A program made the position numbers and the translations under genes. From an uncultured Eubacteriales bacterium (GTDB taxonomy: Bacteria > Bacillota > Clostridia > Monoglobales > Monoglobaceae): a stretch of 5,807 bases of DNA. Location of the stretch: contig CAJKNM010000094.1 in the NCBI GenBank assembly GCA_905201285.1, positions 1-5,807 on the forward strand, written 5' to 3'. A model generated the notes under the pieces. That model saw only the letters and a program-made list of their open reading frames with translations. It did not search any database and was not told the DNA's origin. This document shows positions 1-5,807 of this stretch, in pieces. How positions within the stretch are numbered: the stretch's first letter is position 1; each line of letters opens with the position of its first letter.

Positions 1-30
1 TATTTATGGGCTTTTTCGCAATTTAGTCCG

Positions 31-1566
31 CTACTCAAACTCAATCGTACCCGGCGGCTTGCTGGTCAGATCATAGAATACGCGGTTAACGCCCTTAACT
101 TCGTTAATAATGCGGTTGGAAACTTTTTCAAGGACATCATACGGAATCCTTGCCCACTCTCCGGTCATAAAGTCGGTCGTTGTAACCGCGCGGAGTGCAA
201 CTGTATAATCATATGTTCGTTCGTCACCCATAACGCCGACCGAACGCATATTTGTAATAACCGCAAAATACTGATTAATTTCGCGGTCAAGGCCGGCTTT
301 CGCAATCTCCTCACGGAAAATCGCATCAGCGTCCTTTAAAATATTCAGTCTGTCTTCAGTTATTTCGCCAATACATCTTATAGCAAGTCCCGGTCCAGGG
401 AAAGGCTGTCTCCATACAAGGTTGTCCGGAATACCAAGTTCCGTTCCGAGCTTTCTGACCTCGTCCTTAAAGAGATTACGAAGCGGCTCTATAATCTCTT
501 TAAAATCAACATAGTCCGGAAGTCCGCCCACATTATGGTGGCTCTTTATAACGGACGCATCGCCTGTTCCGCTCTCGATGACATCGGGATAAATCGTTCC
601 CTGAACCAGAAAGTCAACCGCGCCGATTTTCTTCGCCTCTTCTTCAAAGACCCTGATAAATTCTTCGCCTATTATCTTCCTCTTCTTCTCGGGATCGGAA
701 ACGCCTTTAAGCTTGCCTAAAAATCTGCCGCCGCAATTTACTCTGACAAGATTTATGTCAAACTGTTTTCTGAATATTTCTTCGACCTCATCACCCTCGT
801 TTTTGCGCAGAAGTCCATGATCCAGGAATATACAGGTAAGCTGCTTTCCGACCGCCTTGCTCAGCAAGATTGCCGCAACGCTGCTGTCGACACCGCCGGA
901 TAAAGCGCAAAGCACCTTTTTATCACCTATTTTTTCCTTTGCGGAGGCAATAAAATTCTTAGCATAATCAGACATTGTCCAATCCCCACTGACACCGCAT
1001 ACCTCATAAAGGAAATTATGAATCATCTTGCTTCCGAACACTGTGTGCTTGACCTCGGGGTGAAACTGAACCCCAAAAAACTTTTTATCTAAATTCTGAA
1101 AGGCCGCAACAGGACAGTTCTCTGTACTTGCAACAATCTCAAATCCTTCAGGAATTTTAACAATCTTATCGGTATGGCTCATAAGGCATTCGCTCTCGTC
1201 GGCTATATCCTTAAAAAGCACGCTTTTCTTCATATTCAGCGGAATAACGCCGTACTCTCTCGAGTCTGCCCTTTCAACTCTGCCGCCGAGCATATGGCTC
1301 ATCATCTGAGCGCCATAGCATATTCCGAGGACGGGAACACCGAGTTCAAAAACACCTTTATCAACCATCGGTGCCTTAGGGTCGTATACACTGTTCGGAC
1401 CTCCGGTGAAAATTATTCCCTTTGGATTATACGCTTTTATCTCATCTATGCTCTTTGAATACGGCAGAACAACACAATATACATTCGCCTCACGCACACG
1501 GCGTGCGATAAGCTGGTTATACTGGCCGCCGAAATCGATTACTACAATAGTCTCATTTTGTATCAC
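31..1566 (-). CDS. guaA: GMP synthase (glutamine-hydrolysing)
   Basis: Cytosolic enzyme that makes GMP from XMP, ATP and glutamine, the last step of guanine nucleotide synthesis. With the chosen start it has 511 residues, close to the family's usual 510-525. The N-terminal class I glutamine amidotransferase domain (about 1-195) shows FGGQYNQLIARR, the nucleophile Cys83 in GICYGAQ, and the His169/Glu171 pair in GVQFHPE. The ATP pyrophosphatase domain follows, with P-loop SGGVDSS at 223-229 and the HHNVGGLP loop at 343-350. The C-terminal dimerisation domain ends in KPPGTIEFE, as family members do. All catalytic residues are present. The frame stays open upstream to a TTG at 1599, but homology begins almost at once after the GTG at 1566 (MIQNETIVVIDFGG), so I chose that GTG. 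Its Shine-Dalgarno is weak: GGAA 6 nt away, or AAAGG 14 nt away. It lies 74 nt downstream of purC on the same strand and is probably cotranscribed. No terminator is visible in the 30 nt after the stop. Confidence 0.97.
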   Translation of the reverse strand: MIQNETIVVIDFGGQYNQLIARRVREANVYCVVLPYSKSIDEIKAYNPKGIIFTGGPNSVYDPKAPMVDKGVFELGVPVLGICYGAQMMSHMLGGRVERADSREYGVIPLNMKKSVLFKDIADESECLMSHTDKIVKIPEGFEIVASTENCPVAAFQNLDKKFFGVQFHPEVKHTVFGSKMIHNFLYEVCGVSGDWTMSDYAKNFIASAKEKIGDKKVLCALSGGVDSSVAAILLSKAVGKQLTCIFLDHGLLRKNEGDEVEEIFRKQFDINLVRVNCGGRFLGKLKGVSDPEKKRKIIGEEFIRVFEEEAKKIGAVDFLVQGTIYPDVIESGTGDASVIKSHHNVGGLPDYVDFKEIIEPLRNLFKDEVRKLGTELGIPDNLVWRQPFPGPGLAIRCIGEITEDRLNILKDADAIFREEIAKAGLDREINQYFAVITNMRSVGVMGDERTYDYTVALRAVTTTDFMTGEWARIPYDVLEKVSNRIINEVKGVNRVFYDLTSKPPGTIEFE

Positions 1567-1585
1567 AGTAAATTCCAAAACCTTT

Positions 1586-1634
1586 CTGCCCACAAACAAT
1601 TTCCAAACAGTTCTTATCCTGTGGGCAGGATAAG
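1586..1634 (-). promoter_or_regulatory. Two mutually exclusive hairpins in the purC-guaA spacer
   Basis: Read on the minus strand, CTTATCCTG (1634-1626) pairs perfectly with CAGGATAAG (1621-1613) across a CCCA loop, starting 6 nt after the purC stop. The overlapping CTGCCCACA (1628-1620) also pairs perfectly with TGTGGGCAG (1594-1586) across a 25-nt loop. The two 9-bp stems share bases 1620-1628, so only one can form at a time. The second ends exactly where the AAAGG (1585-1581) upstream of guaA begins. Neither stem is followed by a U-run, so neither is a standard rho-independent terminator. A role in RNA stability, processing or guaA translation is inference. The pairing itself is read directly from the sequence. 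Confidence 0.55.
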
Positions 1635-1640
1635 TAAATA

Positions 1641-2351
1641 TTATTCGCCCATAAGACGCTTCATAATCTCGTGGTAAGCATCTTCTACTCCGCCCAGATC
1701 ACGGCGGAATCTGTCTTTATCAAGCTTCTCGTTTGTTTCCGCATCCCAAAAGCGGCAAGTATCAGGCGAAATTTCATCCGCAAGAACAATTGTTCCGTCA
1801 GACGTCTTACCGAATTCAACCTTAAAATCAATCAGCTTTATTCCAAGACCTAACAGATATTCTTTTAAAATATCATTAATTTTAAATGTGTATTCAGAAA
1901 TAGTGTCAATATCCTGTTGGGTTGCAATCCCCAAAGCAAGGGCATGATAGGTATTAATCAGCGGGTCGCCGAGCTCGTCATTCTTATAGCTGAACTCAAG
2001 AGTCGGGCAGAGAAGAGTCTTTCCCTCTTCGACACCGTAACGCTTTGAAAAAGAACCCGCCGCAACATTTCTTACTATAACCTCAAGCGGAATAATTGTA
2101 ACCTTTTTAACAAGTGTTTCACGGTCTGAAACCTGTTCGATATAATGTGTGGGAATCCCCTTAGCTTCAAGCATTCTCATAAAATGATTGGTAACCCTAT
2201 TGTTAATAATACCCTTAGACGCGATTGTTCCCTTTTTCTCACCGTTAAACGCAGTAGCGTCATCCTTATAGTCAACCATCAAAACCTCAGGATCATCTGT
2301 CTTAAATACCTTCTTTGCCTTACCTTCATAAAGCTGTTCAAGTTTTTGCAC
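1641..2351 (-). CDS. purC: Phosphoribosylaminoimidazole-succinocarboxamide (SAICAR) synthetase
   Basis: Cytosolic ATP-dependent ligase that joins aspartate to CAIR to give SAICAR in de novo IMP synthesis. It has 236 residues, the normal length of the bacterial single-domain enzyme. The N-terminal LYEGKAKKVF (7-16) is the nucleotide-binding start of the fold, followed by DYKDDATAFNGEKKG (27-41). Both family signatures are complete: IIPLEVIVRNVAAGS at 86-100 and LIDFKVEFG at 173-181. ADEISPDTCRFWD (191-203) is the conserved active-site segment, and DKDRFRRDLGG (211-221) is also typical. The start is GTG, supported by a consensus AGGAGG 8 nt upstream. It is the first gene of a leftward unit with guaA and is divergent from trkA. 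The other pur genes are not in the window. The sequence shows nothing truncated or odd. Confidence 0.97.
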   Translation of the reverse strand: MQKLEQLYEGKAKKVFKTDDPEVLMVDYKDDATAFNGEKKGTIASKGIINNRVTNHFMRMLEAKGIPTHYIEQVSDRETLVKKVTIIPLEVIVRNVAAGSFSKRYGVEEGKTLLCPTLEFSYKNDELGDPLINTYHALALGIATQQDIDTISEYTFKINDILKEYLLGLGIKLIDFKVEFGKTSDGTIVLADEISPDTCRFWDAETNEKLDKDRFRRDLGGVEDAYHEIMKRLMGE

Positions 2352-2359
2352 GAGAAATT

Positions 2360-2365
2360 CCTCCT
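2360..2365 (-). promoter_or_regulatory. Ribosome binding site of purC
   Basis: A perfect AGGAGG on the minus strand sits 8 nt before the GTG at 2351. It fixes the non-ATG start of purC, since the protein begins MQKLEQLYEGK as the family does. Confidence 0.9.
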
Positions 2366-2435
2366 ATTTTATTCAATAAATTATAAATATAGATGCCGAC
2401 CGATATAATAAATACCCGTCACAAACCATATTATT

Positions 2436-2464
2436 ATTGTAGTATAAACGAGCCAAAAATGCAA
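2436..2464 (-). promoter_or_regulatory. Probable sigma-A promoter of purC-guaA
   Basis: On the minus strand the -35 box is TTGCAT (2464-2459, 3 of 6 to consensus) and the -10 box is TACAAT (2441-2436, 5 of 6), with a 17-bp spacer. The predicted transcript start is near 2429, giving a leader of about 77 nt. The poor -35 suggests help from an activator or from the upstream repeats (inference). Confidence 0.6.
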
Positions 2465-2514
2465 GAAAATTTTTCAACCTGCACAAAAATTGTCAAACTG
2501 CACAAATAACTGTC
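2459..2514. repeat. Degenerate TGCA-centred direct repeats upstream of purC
   Basis: Two clear copies share CTGCACAAA at 2479-2487 and 2498-2506, a 19-bp period, with flanking CAA and TGT also conserved. A third, weaker copy, TGCAAGAAAATT (2460-2471), matches the first clear copy (TGCACAAAAATT, 2480-2491) at 10 of 12 positions and overlaps the purC -35 box. TGCA therefore recurs at 2460, 2480 and 2499. Relative to the predicted purC transcript start the two clear copies span about -46 to -85, where activators or UP-type elements usually bind. No known regulator motif is recognised. Confidence 0.5.
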
Positions 2515-2649
2515 GAGATAACGCTTCTATTCAATCATCTATTTTGATATAAAAGCAAAAATTTGAATTTTTATTCGTTATTCCGGTTAAGGTTCGGTAA
2601 ATCTTCTTTACAAAGGAAAAAAATAATAACCAAATTTTCTCAAAAACAC

Positions 2650-2678
2650 TTGAAAAAGAACGAAGAATGTGCTATATT
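2650..2678 (+). promoter_or_regulatory. Sigma-A promoter of trkA-trkH
   Basis: The -35 box TTGAAA (2650-2655, 5 of 6) and -10 box TATATT (2673-2678, 5 of 6) are separated by exactly 17 bp. A TGC directly before the -10 gives an extended -10 element. Transcription should start near 2685, about 43 nt before the trkA ATG. This is the best promoter in the window, and it rules out translation of trkA from the ATG at 2563 on this transcript. Confidence 0.75.
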
Positions 2679-2708
2679 AGCTATCGTAAATACTGAATTT
2701 TTAATTTT

Positions 2709-2718
2709 GGGAGTGGAG
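2709..2718 (+). promoter_or_regulatory. Ribosome binding site of trkA
   Basis: GGGAGTGGAG lies 9 nt before the ATG at 2728. It selects that ATG over the far upstream one at 2563, and it matches the point where the Rossmann fold begins (MRIVVIGAG). Confidence 0.85.
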
Positions 2719-2727
2719 TATAATAAT

Positions 2728-4086
2728 ATGAGAATTGTAGTGATAGGAGCAGGAAAGGTCGGCAAAAAAATTGCTGAACGCCTTCTTGCCGAAAATCATG
2801 ATATAACAGTGGTCGATAATGACCCGGTGCGTCTTAACGCACTCATAGGAACACACGACATTATGTCGGTTCAGGGGAACGGTGCGATATACGACGTTCA
2901 GATGGAGGCCGGTGTCAGCAAGGCAGACGTGATAATTGCGGCAACGCCGGATGATGAAGTTAATATGCTTTGCTGTGCTCTTGCAAAAAAAATCGGTGCA
3001 AAGCGTTGTATAGCCAGGGTTCGTAATCCCGAATACTACAGACAGCTTGATTATATGAAGGATGAGTTTGGTCTGAGTATGGTGGTTAATCCTGAATTTG
3101 CCGCCGCAAACGAGATGACGAGAGTTCTTGTTCTTCCCGCCGCGGCACAGGTAGAGGTTTTTGCAAACGGCCGGGTTGAACTTATTGAATTTAAAATCAT
3201 CTCATCTAATCCTATTGTTGGGATTTCACTCTCGGATATATATAAAAAATATAAGATAAAGATCCTTGTTTGTACGGCAGAGCGAAACGGTCAGGTGATT
3301 ATTCCTGACGGTAGTTTTATTCCGCAGGGCGGTGACAGGCTCAGTATCGTATGTGACCACCGGGAAGCGGAGCGTTTCTTCAAGAAAACAGATGCACTTC
3401 ACAATAAGATAAAATCAGTTATGCTTGTCGGCGGTGGAAGAATTGGGTATTATCTCGCAAAGCAGCTGGTCTCTCTGGGGATGTCCGTCAAGATAATTGA
3501 GAGCAGCTATAAACGCTGTCTCGAACTGTCTGAACAGCTGTCGGATGTAAGCATAATAAACGCTGACGGAACCGACCATAATACTTTGAAAGAAGAAGGA
3601 ATAGAATCGGTTGACGCCTTTGCGGCTCTCACCGGCATAGATGAAGAAAATATGATTATGGCGTTGTATGCACAAACCAAAAATGTTTCCAAGGTCATAT
3701 CAAAGGTCACCCGCGGCTCGTATATAACCCTTGCCGACACTCTCGGGATAGACAGCATTGTTTCTCCGAAACAGCTTGCCTCAAACAACATTCTCGGATA
3801 CATTCGCGCTATGAAAAATTCTGAAAACAGTAATAATATAGAAACAATTTACAAAGTCCTTGACGAAAAGGTCGAAGCCCTGGAATTTCAGATTCGCGAG
3901 GACGCTCCGTACCTCAACAAACCTTTGCGTGAGCTTAAAACCAAAAACACCGTAATCATAGCAAGCATCGTCCGAAACCGACGTTCTATCGTTCCGGGCG
4001 GTGATGACTGCATCATGCTCGGTGATAACGTAATCGTTGTTTCAAGCACGGACACTCTGCATGATTTAAAAGAAATTTTTGTTTAA
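2728..4086 (+). CDS. trkA: Trk system potassium uptake protein TrkA (NAD-binding, two RCK domains)
   Basis: Peripheral cytoplasmic subunit that binds nucleotide and gates the TrkH potassium transporter. It has 452 residues, about the length of classical TrkA, which is two tandem RCK modules, and unlike the single-module KtrA of about 220 residues. Module 1 has the Rossmann motif GAGKVG (7-12) with acidic Asp30 ending the second strand (VVDND), then a TrkA_C domain at about 139-220. Module 2 has GGGRIG (235-240) with Glu258 in the matching position, then a second TrkA_C domain at about 372-452. Both glycine motifs are intact, so both sites may bind NAD(H). No membrane segment or signal peptide is seen. 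The ATG at 2728 is chosen for its ribosome binding site, its promoter and the fold start. trkH follows after 41 nt with no terminator, so they form an operon. RCK_C domains of Firmicute potassium regulators can bind cyclic di-AMP; whether this one does is unknown. Confidence 0.95.
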   Translation: MRIVVIGAGKVGKKIAERLLAENHDITVVDNDPVRLNALIGTHDIMSVQGNGAIYDVQMEAGVSKADVIIAATPDDEVNMLCCALAKKIGAKRCIARVRNPEYYRQLDYMKDEFGLSMVVNPEFAAANEMTRVLVLPAAAQVEVFANGRVELIEFKIISSNPIVGISLSDIYKKYKIKILVCTAERNGQVIIPDGSFIPQGGDRLSIVCDHREAERFFKKTDALHNKIKSVMLVGGGRIGYYLAKQLVSLGMSVKIIESSYKRCLELSEQLSDVSIINADGTDHNTLKEEGIESVDAFAALTGIDEENMIMALYAQTKNVSKVISKVTRGSYITLADTLGIDSIVSPKQLASNNILGYIRAMKNSENSNNIETIYKVLDEKVEALEFQIREDAPYLNKPLRELKTKNTVIIASIVRNRRSIVPGGDDCIMLGDNVIVVSSTDTLHDLKEIFV

Positions 4087-4127
4087 TCAGATTATTAATT
4101 AAATGGAAGGATCGGGAGTTTCAAAAT

Positions 4128-5579
4128 ATGAAAAAAAGACTGATTTTCGGAATTCTCGGCAGGTTTATGATAATAGAAGCCGCTCTTATGCTCCTGCCTG
4201 CTGTGGTATCGCTTATATATAAAGAATATAACAGTATGAACAGCTTTTTGGTCTCAGCGCTGATTTCAGCGCTGCTCGGAACTGTTCTTCACGTTCAAAA
4301 ACCGAAGAAAGGCGATTTTTATGCCAAAGAGGGGCTTATGACTATAGGCCTGCTTTGGGTTATGTGGTCGTTAATCGGCGCTCTTCCTTTCTATATAAGC
4401 CGCGAAATACCTAAATATATTGATTGCTTTTTTGAAACGGCTTCGGGATTTACCACTACCGGAGCAACAATACTCACCGATATTGAGGCTCTGTCAAAGG
4501 GAATGTTATTCTGGCGCGCATTCACACATTGGATTGGCGGTATGGGAGTGCTTGTCTTTGTAATGGCAATAATACCGGTCGCGGGCAACAACTCAATTCA
4601 CCTTATGCGTGCTGAGGTTCCGGGCCCCGCTGTTTCGAAGCTTGTTCCTAAAGGAATGAGAAATGCTAAAATTCTTTACGGAATATACTTTGGTCTGTGC
4701 GTAATTGAGTTTATAATGCTTGTCTTGGGCGGGATGCCTGTATATGACAGCATAATTCATACCTTCTCAACAGCGGGAACAGGTGGTTTCAGCTGTAAGA
4801 ATGCAAGCATAGCGGCATATAACAGCGCATATCTTCAATGGGTAATCATCGCATTTATGTTTCTGTTTTCGCTGAACTTTAACCTATACTATTATATGAT
4901 AATACGAAAATTTTCAGCTATAGCAAGGGATTCCGAATGGAAGATATTCACAGTTGTGGTGATTGCCGCAACAATCGGAATCACTGTATCTATATACAAT
5001 TTATATTCAACCGCCGAAGAAGCAATCCGCACAGCCGCATTTCAGGTTGTTTCGGTCATCAGCACAACGGGATTTATCACGGCGAACTATGATATGTGGA
5101 GCGGCTTTGCAAAAACCATTATCATTATGCTGATGTTTATCGGTGCCTGTGCAGGCTCAACCGGCGGCGGTCTGAAAATCTCACGAATTGAGATTATGGC
5201 TAAAACTGCATCTAAAACGCTCAGAAGCCTTGTCCGCCCCAACTCGGTCAGCAATATCAAAATTGACGGTAAAACAATAGATGACGAAACGGTTCGCACC
5301 ACAAGCGGATACTTCATTCTATATATGGCTCTGTTTGCCATTTCTGTTTTATTGGTATCGGTTAACAGTCTGTCGTTTGAAGAAGCGCTCTCTTCTGTTG
5401 CCACCTGTCTTAACAATGTAGGCCCCGGCCTCGGTATTGTCGGTCCGGTCGGGAATTTCAGCTCGCTGAGCTTTTTTTCAAAGCTCATATTAAGCCTTGA
5501 TATGCTGCTCGGCAGGCTTGAAATCTTTCCTCTTCTTCTTATACTCGTTCCATCGGTCTGGAGAAGAAAATTTATATAG
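4128..5579 (+). CDS. trkH: Trk/Ktr-type potassium transporter membrane subunit TrkH
   Basis: Inner membrane K+ translocating subunit that pairs with TrkA. It has 483 residues, the length of TrkH and longer than most KtrB. I read about ten membrane helices: two N-terminal (about 8-30 and 38-56), then four M1-P-M2 repeats. The four pore loops carry the single-glycine selectivity filters of this superfamily: TTTGAT (109-114), STAGTGGF (214-221), ISTTGF (311-316) and NNVGPG (429-434). The glycine-rich GACAGSTGGGLK (339-350) breaks the third M2 helix and matches the intramembrane gating loop known in TrkH and KtrB. The C-terminal GRLEIFPLL (462-470) is typical of the family. The start ATG has GGGAG 9 nt upstream. 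It is the last gene of the operon, with a terminator beginning 22 nt after the stop. Whether transport is coupled to H+ or Na+ cannot be told from sequence. Confidence 0.95.
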   Translation: MKKRLIFGILGRFMIIEAALMLLPAVVSLIYKEYNSMNSFLVSALISALLGTVLHVQKPKKGDFYAKEGLMTIGLLWVMWSLIGALPFYISREIPKYIDCFFETASGFTTTGATILTDIEALSKGMLFWRAFTHWIGGMGVLVFVMAIIPVAGNNSIHLMRAEVPGPAVSKLVPKGMRNAKILYGIYFGLCVIEFIMLVLGGMPVYDSIIHTFSTAGTGGFSCKNASIAAYNSAYLQWVIIAFMFLFSLNFNLYYYMIIRKFSAIARDSEWKIFTVVVIAATIGITVSIYNLYSTAEEAIRTAAFQVVSVISTTGFITANYDMWSGFAKTIIIMLMFIGACAGSTGGGLKISRIEIMAKTASKTLRSLVRPNSVSNIKIDGKTIDDETVRTTSGYFILYMALFAISVLLVSVNSLSFEEALSSVATCLNNVGPGLGIVGPVGNFSSLSFFSKLILSLDMLLGRLEIFPLLLILVPSVWRRKFI

Positions 5580-5600
5580 AATACACAGATTAACAGGCAT

Positions 5601-5641
5601 ACCTCACCCTTCTGTATACTTTGCCGGGTGAGGTGTTTTTT
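5601..5641 (+). terminator. Rho-independent terminator of trkA-trkH
   Basis: ACCTCACCC (5601-5609) pairs perfectly with GGGTGAGGT (5626-5634) around a 16-nt loop. The stem is followed by G and a run of six T (5636-5641). It begins 22 nt after the trkH stop. On the opposite strand the stem is not followed by a T-run, so it acts rightward only. The T-run doubles as the first unit of the phased T-tract array that follows. Confidence 0.88.
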
Positions 5642-5690
5642 CTGATTTTTTCTGATTTTTTCTGATTTTTTCTGATTTTTTCTGATTTTC
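5636..5690. repeat. 10-bp tandem repeat forming phased T6 tracts
   Basis: The unit TCTGATTTTT occurs five times head to tail at 5641-5690. The first four copies are identical and the fifth has its last T changed to C. With the terminator's T-run this gives T6 tracts at 5636, 5646, 5656, 5666 and 5676, plus a T4 at 5686, all exactly 10 bp apart. The period is close to one helical turn, so A/T-tract bending should add up in one direction and give intrinsically curved DNA. That is established behaviour of phased A-tracts. A function here is inference; replication slippage could also produce the array. The unit length is not a multiple of three and no gene crosses it. Confidence 0.95.
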
Positions 5691-5735
5691 TGCCTGATAC
5701 AGCCTTTTATTTATTATTTATGGCGTTATTTAATT

Positions 5736-5764
5736 TTGTTGCTTAATTTTTAATTTCTTATAAT
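5736..5764 (+). promoter_or_regulatory. Promoter-like sequence 1 pointing out of the window
   Basis: TTGTTG (5736-5741) and a perfect TATAAT (5759-5764) are spaced 17 bp apart. The -10 lies within a 13-bp palindrome, CTTATA-A-TATAAG (5757-5769), which could be an operator. The surrounding DNA is very AT-rich, so chance matches are likely, and no downstream gene is visible to support it. Confidence 0.4.
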
Positions 5765-5772
5765 ATAAGCGG

Positions 5773-5801
5773 TTGCATAATTCAAATAAATATGATAAAA
5801 T
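5773..5801 (+). promoter_or_regulatory. Promoter-like sequence 2 pointing out of the window
   Basis: TTGCAT (5773-5778) and TAAAAT (5796-5801) are 17 bp apart, with TGA directly before the -10 as an extended element. The -35 hexamer is the same as that of the purC promoter. It implies a rightward gene starting beyond 5807, which is not seen. It is an alternative to, or a partner of, the preceding candidate. Confidence 0.4.
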
Positions 5802-5807
5802 AATAAT

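Larger units (their letters stand above)
2352..2727. other. Divergent purC / trkA control region
   Basis: This 376-bp AT-rich stretch has no credible gene. From left to right it holds the purC ribosome binding site, a purC leader of about 75 nt, the leftward purC promoter, a set of TGCA-centred repeats, and an AT-rich segment (about 2515-2640) with a 16-bp AT palindrome at 2557-2572. The rightward trkA promoter and a trkA leader of about 40 nt complete it. The trkA frame is open back to an ATG at 2563. The 55 extra residues would be Lys- and Asn-rich translation of the promoter itself, with no resemblance to a TrkA N-terminus, so I treat that part as non-coding. I saw no convincing riboswitch in the purC leader. 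Confidence 0.75.

Noticed and set aside
535..1458. Open frames on the plus strand within guaA (535-720 and 1174-1458).
   Set aside because: They lie wholly opposite a well-conserved gene, lack recognisable domains or ribosome binding sites, and read as antisense shadows.
1613..1634. Hairpin after purC as a rho-independent terminator.
   Set aside because: The stem is perfect but is followed on the minus strand by AACTGTTTGG rather than a U-run, and guaA follows closely in the same direction with no promoter of its own seen.
2352..2445. Purine riboswitch in the purC leader, suggested by ATAATATGG near its 5' end.
   Set aside because: The match is limited to AT-rich bases at the predicted transcript start. 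The conserved GTTTCTACC-type joining region and the two paired loops of the purine aptamer are absent.
2557..2572. 16-bp AT palindrome AAAAATT-TG-AATTTTT as a terminator or operator.
   Set aside because: It has no GC pairs, lies in very AT-rich DNA, and sits between divergent promoters where a terminator makes no sense. It could be an UP-like or bent element but nothing supports that.
2589..2601. PurR-box-like sequence (AAGGTTCGGTAAA, 11 of 13 to the Bacillus consensus in reverse).
   Set aside because: PurR control needs two inverted boxes, and the best partner nearby (about 2579-2591) is poor. The site is over 120 bp upstream of the purC -35, so a chance match is more likely.
3415..5488. 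Minus-strand open frames opposite trkA and trkH (for example 3507-3803 and 5087-5488).
   Set aside because: They are antisense to conserved coding sequence, with no domain, promoter or ribosome binding site; they are shadows of the trk genes.
5636..5690. The 10-bp repeat as a CRISPR array or phage attachment site.
   Set aside because: There are no spacers between copies, the unit is only 10 bp, and no integrase or cas gene is nearby. It is a simple tandem repeat.

Overview
The window looks like ordinary housekeeping chromosome from a low-to-moderate GC Firmicute, most likely a Clostridia-class organism. The reasons are strong AGGAGG/GGGAG-type ribosome binding sites, AT-rich intergenic DNA with sigma-A-like promoters, GTG starts, and the protein style of the purine genes. 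The species cannot be named from the sequence alone. No phage, IS, CRISPR, tRNA or rRNA is visible, and there is no sign of an exotic gene system. The unusual material is all non-coding.

Layout: the minus strand carries a purine pair transcribed leftward, purC (1641-2351, SAICAR synthetase) followed by guaA (31-1566, GMP synthase). They are separated by 74 nt that contain two mutually exclusive 9-bp hairpins. A 376-bp divergent intergenic region (2352-2727) holds a leftward promoter for purC, about 20-bp-spaced TGCA repeats just upstream of it, and a near-consensus rightward promoter for trkA. The plus strand carries trkA (2728-4086) and trkH (4128-5579), 41 nt apart with no terminator between them: the NAD-binding regulatory subunit and the membrane subunit of a Trk-type potassium uptake system. 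A rho-independent terminator at 5601-5641 closes this operon. Its U-tract is the first of six T-tracts spaced exactly 10 bp apart (5636-5690), formed by a TCTGATTTTT tandem repeat. The last 117 bp contain no gene but two promoter-like sequences pointing rightward out of the window.

How the genes work together: PurC makes SAICAR on the way to IMP, and GuaA converts XMP to GMP, so the leftward transcript serves purine and guanine nucleotide supply. TrkA and TrkH form one potassium transporter: TrkH conducts K+ and the cytosolic RCK protein TrkA gates it in response to bound nucleotide. The two units share only the intergenic control region. The start of trkA should be 2728 rather than the upstream ATG at 2563, and the start of guaA is best placed at the GTG at 1566.
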